From positions 32,388 through 96,387 of the forward strand of contig JAFVAQ010000021.1 in NCBI GenBank assembly GCA_017480495.1: a stretch of DNA of 64,000 bases. Reading direction: 5' to 3'. The notes below the pieces were generated by a model. It ran no database searches, was not told the DNA's origin, and was given only the letters and a program-made list of their open reading frames with translations. Positions 8,092-17,049 of this stretch are shown here, in pieces. Every line of letters starts with the position of its first letter. Position 1 is the first letter of the stretch. The position numbers and the translations under genes are program-made. The DNA is from Eubacterium sp. (lineage in GTDB: Bacteria > Bacillota > Clostridia > Lachnospirales > Lachnospiraceae).

Positions 8092-9195
8092 ATGAAACTT
8101 GGTATAGTCGGTTTGCCAAATGTTGGAAAATCTACATTATTTAATTCGCTTACAAAGGCTGGTGCACTTGCTGCAAATTATCCTTTTGCAACAATAGATC
8201 CAAATGTTGGAATAGTTGCTGTTCCTGATGAACGTCTAGATGTTCTGACAAAAATGTATGATTCAGATAAGACAACACCAGCTACAATAGAGTTTGTTGA
8301 TATAGCTGGACTTGTTAAAGGTGCTTCAAAGGGTGAGGGCCTCGGAAATCAGTTCCTCGCGAACATAAGAGAGTGTGATGCGATAGTTCATGTTGTTCGT
8401 TGCTTTGATGATACTGATGTAGTTCACGTAGATGGTTCTGTTGATCCTATCAGAGATATCGAGACTATTAATATAGAGCTTATCTTTTCTGATCTCGAGG
8501 TTCTCGAGCGAAGAATATCTAAGACAGTTAAGCTATCTCGTAACGACAAGCAGGCTGCTAAGGAGCTGGAGTTCCAGAATAGAATTAAAGCTCACCTAGA
8601 AGCAAATAAGCCAGTTAGAACCTTTGAAATAAATGAAGCTGACGATGATGAAAAAGCTTGGCTTCATGAGTACTGCCTTCTTACAGAGAAGAAGGTTATA
8701 TATGCTGCAAATGTAGGCGAAGATGATATGTCAGATGATGGTGCATCAAATGATTATGTAAAGAAGGTTAGAGACTATGCCGCGGAAACTGATGCGCAGG
8801 TATTTACTGTATGTGCTCAGATGGAAGCTGAGATATCTGAGTTGGATGACGAAGAAAGAGCAATGTTCCTTGAGGACCTTGGTCTTAAGGAGTCAGGACT
8901 GGATAAGCTGATAAAGGCTAGCTATACACTCCTTGGACTTATAAGTTATCTGACTGCTGGAAAGCAGGAGTCCAGAGCTTGGACTATCAAGGAAGGTACA
9001 AAGGCGCCTCAGGCGGCTGGAAAGATTCACTCCGATTTTGAGAGAGGATTCATTAAGGCTGAGGTTATAGCATATGATGATTTGATCCGCGAGGGTAGCA
9101 TGACAGCTGCTAAGGAAAAGGGACTTGTTCGTCAAGAGGGTAAGGAATATGTCATGAAGGATGGAGATGTAGTTCTATTCAAGTTTAATGTATAG
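8092..9195 (+). CDS. ychF: Redox-regulated ribosome-associated ATPase YchF/OLA1
   Basis: A 367-aa Obg-family protein of the usual YchF length. The P-loop GLPNVGKST is at residues 6-14, the switch region DIAGLVKGASKGEGLGNQFL follows near 68-90, and the G4 position reads NVGE rather than NKxD, the change that gives YchF its preference for ATP. A coiled-coil insert (about 130-200) and a C-terminal TGS domain (about 280-365) complete the family layout. It binds ribosomes and affects translation and stress responses. It is monocistronic or read with lgt, 37 nt downstream. Confidence 0.95.
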   Translation: MKLGIVGLPNVGKSTLFNSLTKAGALAANYPFATIDPNVGIVAVPDERLDVLTKMYDSDKTTPATIEFVDIAGLVKGASKGEGLGNQFLANIRECDAIVHVVRCFDDTDVVHVDGSVDPIRDIETINIELIFSDLEVLERRISKTVKLSRNDKQAAKELEFQNRIKAHLEANKPVRTFEINEADDDEKAWLHEYCLLTEKKVIYAANVGEDDMSDDGASNDYVKKVRDYAAETDAQVFTVCAQMEAEISELDDEERAMFLEDLGLKESGLDKLIKASYTLLGLISYLTAGKQESRAWTIKEGTKAPQAAGKIHSDFERGFIKAEVIAYDDLIREGSMTAAKEKGLVRQEGKEYVMKDGDVVLFKFNV

Positions 9196-9232
9196 AAGTA
9201 ACTTCATTACTAAGTGATAAGAGGATAGATAA

Positions 9233-10192
9233 ATGGATGGAATATACTTTCCAGGAATGCATATTTTCTTTAAGAAAGTAATATCGGAAATAAGCATTTT
9301 CAAACTTGAAATAACGATGTATGCGGTAATCATAACCCTAGGTTTTATACTTGCTCTTTTGGTTGCGTCAAAGGAAGGTAAAAGAACTGGACAAAATGAA
9401 GAGGATTACCTGGATTTCTTCCTGGTTATGATCATACCTACATTGATTGGTCTCAGACTATATTATGTACTCTTTAATCTAGATCGCTTCATAGTAGAAG
9501 GAAAGAGCGCGGGCCAGATATTCCTTGATATGATCAACATTCGAAATGGCGGACTTGCTGTTTATGGTGGACTCATAGCGGGAACACTTACTGGCTTTAT
9601 ATTTGCAAAGGTTAAGAAAATTAACTTCCCGCTCTTTGGCGACTGTATAGCGTTAGGAGTTCTTGTTGGCCAGATACTTGGCAGATGGGGCAACTTCTTT
9701 AATAGAGAAGCCTTTGGTGACTATACGTCTAGTATCTTCAGAATGGCTATCCCTGTTGATTATTATTCTAAGGGTTTCATGAATCACATGATTGAAGAGG
9801 GGATAATAACTCAGAAGATGCTGGATAATCAGGAGATAGTAAATGGCGTCTCCTGCATAACGGTACATCCAACATTTCTATATGAAGGAGTCTGGAATGC
9901 GTTACTTCTTCTGGGCCTCTTCCTATATAGAAAGCATAAGAAGTTTGACGGAGAGTTGGCTATGCTCTATGTAGCTGGTTACGGAGTTGGTAGATTCTGG
10001 GTTGAGGCTCTTAGAACAGATTCTCTGATGATTGGTCCGCTTAAGGTGAGTCAGGTTGTCGCAGTTATATGCGTGATACTCGCAGTTGGAGTTATAATAT
10101 ATAATCGTCGCAAGAAAGATACTGTTAAAACTTCTGAGGAAAAAACAGAAGAAGTTCTAGAAAAGAAGACAGAAGTGGCTGAAGAAAAGTGA
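9233..10192 (+). CDS. lgt: Prolipoprotein diacylglyceryl transferase
   Basis: A 319-aa integral membrane enzyme that transfers diacylglycerol from phosphatidylglycerol to the lipobox cysteine of prolipoproteins, the first step in maturing the lipoproteins encoded elsewhere in this window. About seven helices are visible, with the Lgt signature GRWGNFFNREAFG (around residues 150-162), the HPTFLYE motif before a later helix and a late GRFWVEALR motif. The C-terminal 30 residues are Lys/Glu-rich and cytosolic. It starts at the ATG at 9233 after AGAGGATAG. A terminator-like hairpin lies about 110 nt downstream. Confidence 0.95.
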   Translation: MDGIYFPGMHIFFKKVISEISIFKLEITMYAVIITLGFILALLVASKEGKRTGQNEEDYLDFFLVMIIPTLIGLRLYYVLFNLDRFIVEGKSAGQIFLDMINIRNGGLAVYGGLIAGTLTGFIFAKVKKINFPLFGDCIALGVLVGQILGRWGNFFNREAFGDYTSSIFRMAIPVDYYSKGFMNHMIEEGIITQKMLDNQEIVNGVSCITVHPTFLYEGVWNALLLLGLFLYRKHKKFDGELAMLYVAGYGVGRFWVEALRTDSLMIGPLKVSQVVAVICVILAVGVIIYNRRKKDTVKTSEEKTEEVLEKKTEVAEEK

Positions 10193-10299
10193 TAAAATCT
10201 AAAAAATTTAAAAAAGTGTCAAAAAGTGGTGAATTATATTAAAATACTATATATAGTGTTATAAGAAAAATTGATAAGCATATTTAGTGTTATGAGTTA

Positions 10300-10338
10300 A
10301 AGCTCTTGCAACTTTTTAGTTGCGGGAGCTTATTTTTT
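10300..10338 (+). terminator. Terminator between lgt and mraZ
   Basis: A 13-bp stem (10300-10312 with 10319-10331, two G-U pairs), a TTTTTA loop and the tail TATTTTTT. It lies in the 326-nt gene-free stretch 10193-10518, which otherwise holds AT-rich sequence, the mraZ promoter and the mraZ leader repeats. Confidence 0.75.
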
Positions 10339-10372
10339 GGCTAAAATACTAGGTTTTCCAAAAAATTTTTCC

Positions 10373-10401
10373 TTGCATTTTATTTAGTGGTGGGGTAAGA
10401 T
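10373..10401 (+). promoter_or_regulatory. Promoter of the mraZ division cluster
   Basis: -35 TTGCAT (10373-10378), 17-nt spacer, -10 TAAGAT (10396-10401), downstream of the lgt terminator. Predicted start near 10408, giving a leader of about 110 nt. The spacer and leader hold GTGGGG-type repeats that could be MraZ boxes. Confidence 0.55.
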
Positions 10402-10423
10402 ATTGGTGAATGTGGGGGAAAGT

Positions 10424-10467
10424 GTTGAGTTTTTCCATATTCCACCCATAAAGTGGGGAAACTCAAC
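10424..10467. promoter_or_regulatory. mraZ leader inverted repeat with GTGGGG boxes
   Basis: GTTGAGTTTTTCC (10424-10436) pairs with GGGGAAACTCAAC (10455-10467) as a 13-bp stem with two G-U pairs. GTGGGG elements occur at about 10390, 10412 and 10453; MraZ is known to bind repeated TGGG/GTGG-type boxes ahead of its own gene. Whether the site acts as DNA operator or RNA hairpin is open. Confidence 0.5.
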
Positions 10468-10518
10468 CATGTCCCACACAATCGAATTAATCAAGACGAT
10501 GAAAGGAGGAAAACTAAA

Positions 10519-10968
10519 GTGGCACTTAGTATGTTTGGTGAGTTTTATCATAACGTTGATGCTAAGGGTAGACTTAGTGTTCCTGCAAAATTCAGAGATC
10601 GTCTTGGTTCTACTGTGGTTGTTGCTACAGGTCCTGATAACTGTCTCAGAATTTATTCAGTAGAAGATTGGGATAAGTTCATGGAAGGACTTAATGAGCA
10701 GGTGGATACAAGTAGTGCTGACGGAAGAAATCTTTTCAGATTCTTCGCTGCAAATGCATCCACATGTGATCTTGATTCACAGGGAAGAGTTATTATCTCT
10801 CCTAAGTTAAGAGGATATGCTGGTATCACAAAGGAAGTTGTGGTAATCGGTAGTGGCGATAAAGCAGAGGTTTGGGATAAGAAGAGATACGAAGCTACAT
10901 TTGCAAGCGTTACTGAGAATGATGAGGCTATTAACGATCTTATTGCTCAGTATGGACTTCAGATTTAA
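10519..10968 (+). CDS. mraZ: Transcriptional regulator MraZ
   Basis: A 149-aa protein made of two tandem AbrB-like SpoVT folds, with the conserved FHNVDAKGRLSVPAKFRDRL-like start (here FYHNVDAKGRLSVPAKFR) and a second half with DLDSQGRVIISPKLRGYA. MraZ represses its own division/wall operon. I chose the GTG at 10519, nine bases after AAAGGAGG; an internal ATG (10531) would remove only four residues. It is the first gene of the cluster, 24 nt before rsmH. Confidence 0.93.
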   Translation: MALSMFGEFYHNVDAKGRLSVPAKFRDRLGSTVVVATGPDNCLRIYSVEDWDKFMEGLNEQVDTSSADGRNLFRFFAANASTCDLDSQGRVIISPKLRGYAGITKEVVVIGSGDKAEVWDKKRYEATFASVTENDEAINDLIAQYGLQI

Positions 10969-10992
10969 GGACTCTATGTAGGAGAGAAGATT

Positions 10993-11925
10993 TTGGAGTT
11001 TAAACATATACCAATCATGCTAAATGAAGTTCTTGAGGGTCTAAATATAAAACCTGATGGAATATACGTAGACGGAACGCTTGGCGGAGCAGGACATTCT
11101 TCTGAAATAATTAAGCGACTTTCTGATAAAGGCAGGCTGATAGGAATAGATCAGGATATGGATGCCATCAAGGCTTCCTCCGAAAGACTTCAGAGTTACG
11201 AAAATGCCATTATCATTCATAGTAATTATGTGAATATGCGAAATGTCCTCCTGGAAAGAGATATAAAAAAAGTGGATGGCATTTTACTGGATTTGGGGGT
11301 TTCCTCCTACCAGTTCGATAATACTGAAAGAGGTTTCTCGTACCGAGAGGATGCTCCTCTGGATATGAGAATGGATAGAGATCAGAGCTATACTGCACAG
11401 GATATCGTAAACGATTATTCGGAAAGTGAGCTTAGAAGAATAATATCTGATTACGGTGAAGAGAAGTTCGCCGGAAGAATTGCTTCTAATATTGTTAGGA
11501 GTAGAGAAGTAAAAAGAATAGAAACAACCTTCGAGCTAAATGATATCATCAAGGATTCGATTCCAGCGGCGGCAAGACGCCACGGTGGTAATCCCTCAAA
11601 GAAAACTTATCAAGCACTTAGGATAGAGCTGAATAAGGAGTTGATGGTCCTTGAGGATAGTCTTGAGGAAATGATCGAGATGTTAAATCCAGGTGGAAGG
11701 CTTTGTATTATAACATTCCATTCCCTTGAAGACAGAATAGTAAAGAGTGCATTTAGAACTGCGGAGAATCCGTGTATATGCCCACCAGAGTTTCCAGTTT
11801 GTACATGTGGAAGAGTTTCAAAGGGCAGAGTTGTAAATAGAAAACCTATAACCGCGAGCGAAGACGAACTAACAGAAAATCCTAGAAGTAGTAGTGCAAA
11901 GTTGAGGATATTCGAGAAGAAGTAG
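10993..11925 (+). CDS. rsmH: 16S rRNA (cytosine-1402 N4) methyltransferase
   Basis: A 310-aa SAM-dependent methyltransferase that modifies C1402 in the ribosomal P site. The SAM-binding motif [12 protein letters not shown] (about residues 25-36), [12 protein letters not shown], the helical insert domain with [20 protein letters not shown], and the C-terminal [15 protein letters not shown] are all typical. The start is a TTG at 10993, set by GTAGGAGAG eight bases upstream; no ATG near it fits. It follows mraZ as in most Firmicutes. Confidence 0.95.
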   Translation: MEFKHIPIMLNEVLEGLNIKPDGIYVDGTLGGAGHSSEIIKRLSDKGRLIGIDQDMDAIKASSERLQSYENAIIIHSNYVNMRNVLLERDIKKVDGILLDLGVSSYQFDNTERGFSYREDAPLDMRMDRDQSYTAQDIVNDYSESELRRIISDYGEEKFAGRIASNIVRSREVKRIETTFELNDIIKDSIPAAARRHGGNPSKKTYQALRIELNKELMVLEDSLEEMIEMLNPGGRLCIITFHSLEDRIVKSAFRTAENPCICPPEFPVCTCGRVSKGRVVNRKPITASEDELTENPRSSSAKLRIFEKK

Positions 11926-11950
11926 ATCGTATGAGAGAACAGGGGTAGAT

Positions 11951-12436
11951 ATGGCAAGAACAGTTAGAAATTATTATATCGAAGAAGGCGGAACAGTCAG
12001 AAAGATTCAGGTGGTTCCTGAACCAAGAAGAAGAGAGGCTGACAGACCAAGAAGAAGAAAAGCTAACCGTACCTATAGCAAGGCGGCAAAGAAAGCAGAG
12101 CAGTCTAAGGGGTTTGACCTTAGATACACTCTGGTACTTGCAACAATGCTGGTGATGGTTATTATTTCCTGTGTTATAATGCTAGCTGTTCAAGGTAGTG
12201 TTGAGAGTAAGGAACGTAAGATTGAATCTATTCAACAAGAGATACAGGATATACAAGCAGATAATGCTGCTTACGAAAACAAGCTCGAAAGCATGTATTC
12301 ACTTGATGACATTTACACAATAGCTACTAACGAGCTTGGAATGGTCTATTCACAAAATGGCTCCATCATATATTATGAGGATGCTCAGGATGACTACGTT
12401 AAACAGTACGGAGATGTGCCAAAGACCACAAACTAG
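11951..12436 (+). CDS. ftsL: Cell division protein FtsL-like
   Basis: A 161-aa bitopic membrane protein: a basic cytosolic arm with RRR-type clusters (to about residue 55), one transmembrane helix (about 58-80, TLVLATMLVMVIISCVIMLA), an extracytoplasmic leucine-zipper-like coiled coil (about 85-115) and a short acidic tail. With its position between rsmH and a class B PBP this identifies FtsL, which acts with FtsQ/DivIB and FtsB/DivIC to activate the septal synthase. FtsL is poorly conserved in sequence, so the call rests on architecture and context. Its stop codon sits inside the loop of a terminator-like hairpin. Confidence 0.85.
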   Translation: MARTVRNYYIEEGGTVRKIQVVPEPRRREADRPRRRKANRTYSKAAKKAEQSKGFDLRYTLVLATMLVMVIISCVIMLAVQGSVESKERKIESIQQEIQDIQADNAAYENKLESMYSLDDIYTIATNELGMVYSQNGSIIYYEDAQDDYVKQYGDVPKTTN

Positions 12437-12451
12437 TGGCCTTTGGCTTTT
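12418..12451 (+). terminator. Terminator-like hairpin overlapping the ftsL stop
   Basis: GCCAAAGACCAC (12418-12429) pairs with GTGGCCTTTGGC (12436-12447) with one mismatch; loop AAACTA; then TTTT. The ftsL stop (12434-12436) lies at the loop/stem edge. It could attenuate transcription into the PBP gene. Confidence 0.55.
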
Positions 12452-12474
12452 GTGCGCCTAAAGGCGCACGTTTT
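12452..12474 (+). terminator. Second tandem hairpin before the PBP gene
   Basis: GTGCGCC (12452-12458) and GGCGCAC (12463-12469) form a perfect GC-rich 7-bp stem with a TAAA loop, then GTTTT. It directly follows the first hairpin, 26 nt before the PBP start. Confidence 0.5.
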
Positions 12475-12499
12475 AAGTTTAAGGGGAAACTTGAGAAAA

Positions 12500-14521
12500 A
12501 TGGCACAAACTAGGAAGAAGAAAAAAAGAAAGGTTTTTATAAAGAGGATGCGTACGCATCTTCTCTTTTTGCTTATAGGATTTACGCTCTTTTTTGTATT
12601 TATTATAGGCACAATTATATATTACAACGTTCGAAAGGGTGACGATTATAACGAGAAAATCCTTAGTCAGAAGGGCTATGAAAGTATATCGGTTCCATAT
12701 AAACGAGGCGATATATATGACTGTAATGGCTCTGTCCTTGCGACAAGTACTATGGTATACAATCTGATAATTGAGCCTAAAAATATAATAGAGTTTAAGA
12801 CAAAGAAAGAAGCTACTTGTAAAGCTCTGTCTGAGTACTTTGGTATCGGCGCAGAAGAAATGGCAGGATATCTTGCAAAAGAGGATTCTCAGTACGAGGT
12901 TATTCGTAAGAAACTGACCTATGATGAGGTTAAGGATTATCAGGCGGATAAGAGAGCGGGAAAACTTCCAAATGTAGTAGGTATCAGGCTAGAGGAAGAA
13001 TATAAGAGATATTATCCTAATGATGAACTGGCATGTCACATGCTTGGATTTGTTGTTAGTGGAAATGAAGGAATCGGTGGAATAGAAGGTAGTTATAATT
13101 CTTTTTTGAATGGACAGAACGGAAGAACCTATTCATATATGGGCGAAGACTTCAACATGCAGAGAGAGGTTGAACAGCCACAGAATGGTGATAGCCTCGT
13201 TACAACAATTGATAGCGAAGCTCAGAGAATAGTTCAGAAGAAATGTCAGGAATTTGAAGCAGAGATGGGTGCGAAGAATATATCAGTTCTTGTTATGAAT
13301 CCAAAGAACTGTGAGATTCTCGCTATGTATAATTCACATCAGTATAATCCTAATAATGCTTACGATATGGATGCTGCCAAGTATCAGTTTGAGGATGATG
13401 GAGCATTATCAGAGGGAGAGTACGAAGCTGTAGTCAAGGGGCTTACGGATGATGAGAAGGTTGAGAAGCTCAACAATGTTTGGCGTAACTTTGTTATAAG
13501 TGATTCCTTCGAGCCAGGTTCTACATTTAAGCCATTTACTATTTCTGGAGCCCTTGAAGATGGAGTGATAAATGGTGATGAACAGTTCTACTGCGATGGT
13601 ATACAGCATGTAGCTGACTGGGATATCAAATGTCATAACGTCAATGGACATGGAATGCTGACAGTGCCTCAGGCTCTGGAGTATTCCTGCAATGACTGTC
13701 TGATGCAGATTGCTGCTCTCGAGGGTTCAACAACTTTTGATAAGTATCAGGTTCTGTTCGGATTTGGACAGAAGACAAATATAGATATAGCTGGTGAAGC
13801 AAGTGACGCGGATCTATATACAATGGTTTATCATCAGGATACACTTAACCCGGTTGAGCTTGCTACATCCTCCTTTGGACAGGGTGTTACAGTTACAATG
13901 ATGCAGCTGGGAACAGCATTTTGTTCAGTAATTAATGGTGGATATTATTATCAGCCTCATGTAGTAAAAAAAGTGCTTGATTCAGATGGTAATCTGGTAA
14001 AGAACTATGATAAAATACTTGTTCGTAGAACAATCTCAGAGGATACATCAGATCAGATGAAGTCTATTCTTCAGGAGGTTGTTGAGAACGGTACTGGTAA
14101 GAAGGCTATCGTTGAAGGATATGAGATAGGTGGTAAGACAGGAACAGCGGAAAAGCTTCCTAGAGGAAATGGTAAATACATCCTTTCCTTCATAGGTTTT
14201 TCACCAGTTAAGGATCCTCAGGTTATGATTTATTGTGTAGTAGATGAGCCAGGTGCAGAAGATCAGTCTTCATCAGCAGCAGGAACGCTTCTATTTAACA
14301 AGATAGCAGAGGAACTGTTGCCATATATGAATATCTACCGTACAGGAACAGCTACACCTAGTGATGCAACAGGAACAGATGAAATAGCAACTCCTGTTTT
14401 CGAGGGTGCGGCACCACCAATAAGTGCGGCAGGTTCAACACCAGAACAGAATGCCACAACAGAGGCTAGTACAGAAGAACTTACAGATGAACAGGGAAAT
14501 CCATTAGAAGAAACTGAGTAG
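12500..14521 (+). CDS. Class B penicillin-binding protein (FtsI/PBP2B/SpoVD-like transpeptidase)
   Basis: A 673-aa septal peptidoglycan transpeptidase. A Lys/Arg-rich cytosolic start and one membrane anchor (about residues 23-43) precede a pedestal domain (with YKRGDIYD) and the transpeptidase domain with all three active-site motifs: STFK (nucleophile Ser about 341), SCN (about 396) and KTGTAEK (Lys about 546). There is no PASTA domain; instead a low-complexity Thr/Ala/Glu-rich tail of about 60 residues ends the protein. I chose the ATG at 12500; a TTG at 12491 sits closer to the AAGGGG site and is an alternative. Division PBP versus SpoVD cannot be told apart. Confidence 0.9.
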   Translation: MAQTRKKKKRKVFIKRMRTHLLFLLIGFTLFFVFIIGTIIYYNVRKGDDYNEKILSQKGYESISVPYKRGDIYDCNGSVLATSTMVYNLIIEPKNIIEFKTKKEATCKALSEYFGIGAEEMAGYLAKEDSQYEVIRKKLTYDEVKDYQADKRAGKLPNVVGIRLEEEYKRYYPNDELACHMLGFVVSGNEGIGGIEGSYNSFLNGQNGRTYSYMGEDFNMQREVEQPQNGDSLVTTIDSEAQRIVQKKCQEFEAEMGAKNISVLVMNPKNCEILAMYNSHQYNPNNAYDMDAAKYQFEDDGALSEGEYEAVVKGLTDDEKVEKLNNVWRNFVISDSFEPGSTFKPFTISGALEDGVINGDEQFYCDGIQHVADWDIKCHNVNGHGMLTVPQALEYSCNDCLMQIAALEGSTTFDKYQVLFGFGQKTNIDIAGEASDADLYTMVYHQDTLNPVELATSSFGQGVTVTMMQLGTAFCSVINGGYYYQPHVVKKVLDSDGNLVKNYDKILVRRTISEDTSDQMKSILQEVVENGTGKKAIVEGYEIGGKTGTAEKLPRGNGKYILSFIGFSPVKDPQVMIYCVVDEPGAEDQSSSAAGTLLFNKIAEELLPYMNIYRTGTATPSDATGTDEIATPVFEGAAPPISAAGSTPEQNATTEASTEELTDEQGNPLEETE

Positions 14522-14533
14522 GAGGAAATACCC

Positions 14534-15898
14534 GTGAAAGATAAGAAGGTAATAGTTGCAGGTGCAGGAAAAAGTGGACTTGCATCAGCAGGACTATTAA
14601 TAAGAAATGGCGCAAATGTAATACTTTATGATGGTAATACAGAACTGGACAAGGAGGCTCTTAGAGCGACCTTCAGTGATTCAGATAATTTCGAGGTTGA
14701 ACTTGGAGAGTTAACAGATAAAATAATGGAAGGTACGGACCTTTTCGTTATAAGTCCTGGTATTGCAGTAGATGCTCCTTTCGTGAATAAGGTTCGTGAA
14801 AAGGGTATTCCTATCTGGGGAGAGATAGAGCTTGCGTACTATTTCAATAAAGGAACTATAGCAGCTATTACTGGAACAAATGGTAAAACAACAACAACGA
14901 CACTCGTGGGTGAGATATTTAAGAACTATACAGAGGACTATCTGGTGGTTGGAAATATCGGACTTCCATTTACAAGATTTGCGGATTCTACAAATACAAA
15001 TACAATAATTGCGGCGGAGATAAGCTCCTTCCAGCTGGAAACAATACATACTTTTAAACCACATGTTTCAGCAATACTAAATCTTACTCCGGATCATTTA
15101 AATAGACATTACACATTAGATAATTATTATAATGCAAAGCTTAGAATAACAGAGAATCAGACAGATTCAGATTACGTTATTCTTAACTACGATGATCCAG
15201 AGCTTCGTGAGAGAGCAGCTTCTATAAATGACAAGGTTAGAAAGGTTTATTTCAGTCATGAGATAGAACCTGAAGAAGGTGCATTTACAAGAGATGGTCA
15301 TATATACATCAAAGAAGCAGGGGACGAGGAAGAGATACTTGATATAGACAAGATACAGATTCTCGGAACTCACAACCTGGAAAATGTACTCGCGGCAGTT
15401 ACTATTGCTTATTATATGAAGATGCCAGTAGAGGTTATAAGAGATACAGTATATAACTTCAAGGGCGTTGAACATAGAATAGAGTATGTTAGAGAAGTAA
15501 ATGGAGTTAAGTATTATAACGACTCCAAGGGAACTAATCCTGATGCTGCTATCAAGGCTGTTCAGGCTATGAAGACACCAACTATCCTGATAGGTGGTGG
15601 CTATGACAAGGATTCTGACTATGATGAGTGGGTAGAGACCTTCGCAGGAAAGGTGCATTTGCTTGTACTTATTGGTGCTACGGCAGACAAGATCGAAGCT
15701 TGCTGCAAGAAGCATGGATTTAATCAGATAATTAGAGCTGTGGATCTTAGAAATGCTGTTGAGATTTGCTACGAGAGAGCAAAGCCAGGATTCTCAGTTC
15801 TGCTTTCACCAGCATGTGCTAGCTGGGATATGTTTAAAAGCTATGAAGAAAGAGGTACCTTGTTTAAGGTATACGTTAATGGCCTAGAGGAAAACTAA
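14534..15898 (+). CDS. murD: UDP-N-acetylmuramoylalanine--D-glutamate ligase
   Basis: A 454-aa cytosolic Mur ligase that adds D-glutamate to UDP-MurNAc-L-Ala. It has an N-terminal Rossmann-like domain (KVIVAGAGKSGLASA), the ATP-binding loop GTNGKTTTTTL (about residues 114-124), the central ligase segment with LNLTPDHLNRH and the C-terminal domain with the NDSKGTNPDA motif. The start is a GTG at 14534, nine bases after GGAGG. It ends overlapping ftsW by one base, so the two are translationally coupled. Length is normal. Confidence 0.95.
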   Translation: MKDKKVIVAGAGKSGLASAGLLIRNGANVILYDGNTELDKEALRATFSDSDNFEVELGELTDKIMEGTDLFVISPGIAVDAPFVNKVREKGIPIWGEIELAYYFNKGTIAAITGTNGKTTTTTLVGEIFKNYTEDYLVVGNIGLPFTRFADSTNTNTIIAAEISSFQLETIHTFKPHVSAILNLTPDHLNRHYTLDNYYNAKLRITENQTDSDYVILNYDDPELRERAASINDKVRKVYFSHEIEPEEGAFTRDGHIYIKEAGDEEEILDIDKIQILGTHNLENVLAAVTIAYYMKMPVEVIRDTVYNFKGVEHRIEYVREVNGVKYYNDSKGTNPDAAIKAVQAMKTPTILIGGGYDKDSDYDEWVETFAGKVHLLVLIGATADKIEACCKKHGFNQIIRAVDLRNAVEICYERAKPGFSVLLSPACASWDMFKSYEERGTLFKVYVNGLEEN

Positions 15899-17049
15899 TG
15901 CAAAGAGGACTAATTAATACAATTAAATCCTTTATAGTGCGTGGTACATACTTTGATTACCCATCACTTTTCTATATTATTTTCCTTACATTTTTTGGAT
16001 TCGTGATGGTATATAGTTCTAGTTCTTTTGTATCCTTTAGAACATATGGTAATACTACACACTTCCTTACATATCAGTTCATGTTTGCGACAATGGGCTT
16101 TATTGGTATGTTTTTTATGTCTAAGGTCAAATATCAGAAGCTGAAAAGACTGACATACTTTTATATAGCTGTCGAGGTTGTTTTGCTGCTGGTCGTTTTA
16201 CTAGCTGGTACATCAGTAAATGGTTCTTCTAGATGGCTGAAGATTGGTATTTTTTCCTTCCAGCCTTCAGAGATAGCAAAGCTTGTTATGATTCTTTATA
16301 TGGCATATATCTGTACAGATAAGACAGAGCTTCTATATACCTTAAAGGGTACTATTAAGGTTTTTATACCTGCAGGTATTCTTATCGTACCTATCGCTAT
16401 AGAAAATCTGAGTACGGCTCTAATATGTGCTGCTATAGCAGGTGGAGTATGGTTTGTTGCAACGCCTAGACTTAAGTATATATTCCCTATGATTGGTGCG
16501 GCGGCAGCCTTTCTGGTTGTCATGATAGCAGGGCGAGGCTACAGAGGAGACAGAATAACAGCTTGGCTTAGTCCTGAGACTTCAGCAAAGGGTTATCAGA
16601 CTATGCAAGGTCTATATGCTATAGGATCTGGTGGACTCTTCGGACGTGGTCTGGGACAGAGTATTCAGAAGATGGGTAGTATTCCTGAGGCACAGAATGA
16701 TATGATCTTCTCAGTTATATGTGAAGAACTGGGTATAGTAGGTGCAGTAGGAGTGATTCTTGTTTTTATATTTATGCTTTGGAGATTTAAGTTTATAGCA
16801 GAGGGTGCTCCTGATAGATATGGTTCCCTAATTGTTGTTGGAATTATTATTCACGTAGCGGTTCAGGTTATAATTAATATGAGCGTTGTTACCAACATCA
16901 TACCAAATACTGGTGTAACGCTTCCTTTTATAAGCTACGGTGGTACGTCCATATTCTTTTTGCTTATTGAAATGGGCCTTCTTCTGGCTGTTTCAAGGCA
17001 GATAGAACCTTCGGGAATGAAGAAGGGGGTTGATAGACGTGAGGCATAA
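15898..17049 (+). CDS. ftsW: SEDS-family peptidoglycan polymerase FtsW
   Basis: A 383-aa polytopic membrane protein (about ten helices), the glycosyltransferase that works with the class B PBP encoded upstream to make septal peptidoglycan from lipid II. SEDS hallmarks are present: NGSSRWLKIG, FQPSEIAKL, the large loop with RITAWLSPE and GLFGRGLGQSIQK, PEAQNDMIFSVICEELG, and the C-terminal LPFISYGGTSIF. The ATG at 15898 overlaps the murD stop. Called FtsW rather than RodA from the cluster position. Confidence 0.93.
   Translation: MQRGLINTIKSFIVRGTYFDYPSLFYIIFLTFFGFVMVYSSSSFVSFRTYGNTTHFLTYQFMFATMGFIGMFFMSKVKYQKLKRLTYFYIAVEVVLLLVVLLAGTSVNGSSRWLKIGIFSFQPSEIAKLVMILYMAYICTDKTELLYTLKGTIKVFIPAGILIVPIAIENLSTALICAAIAGGVWFVATPRLKYIFPMIGAAAAFLVVMIAGRGYRGDRITAWLSPETSAKGYQTMQGLYAIGSGGLFGRGLGQSIQKMGSIPEAQNDMIFSVICEELGIVGAVGVILVFIFMLWRFKFIAEGAPDRYGSLIVVGIIIHVAVQVIINMSVVTNIIPNTGVTLPFISYGGTSIFFLLIEMGLLLAVSRQIEPSGMKKGVDRREA

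Noticed and set aside
10403-10663. 86-codon frame over the mraZ leader
   Set aside because: It overlaps mraZ in another frame and runs through the leader repeats; no family resemblance and no start site.
15167-15715. 182-codon minus-strand frame over murD
   Set aside because: Antisense to a clear murD; low-complexity Tyr/Ile/Ser composition typical of a shadow frame.
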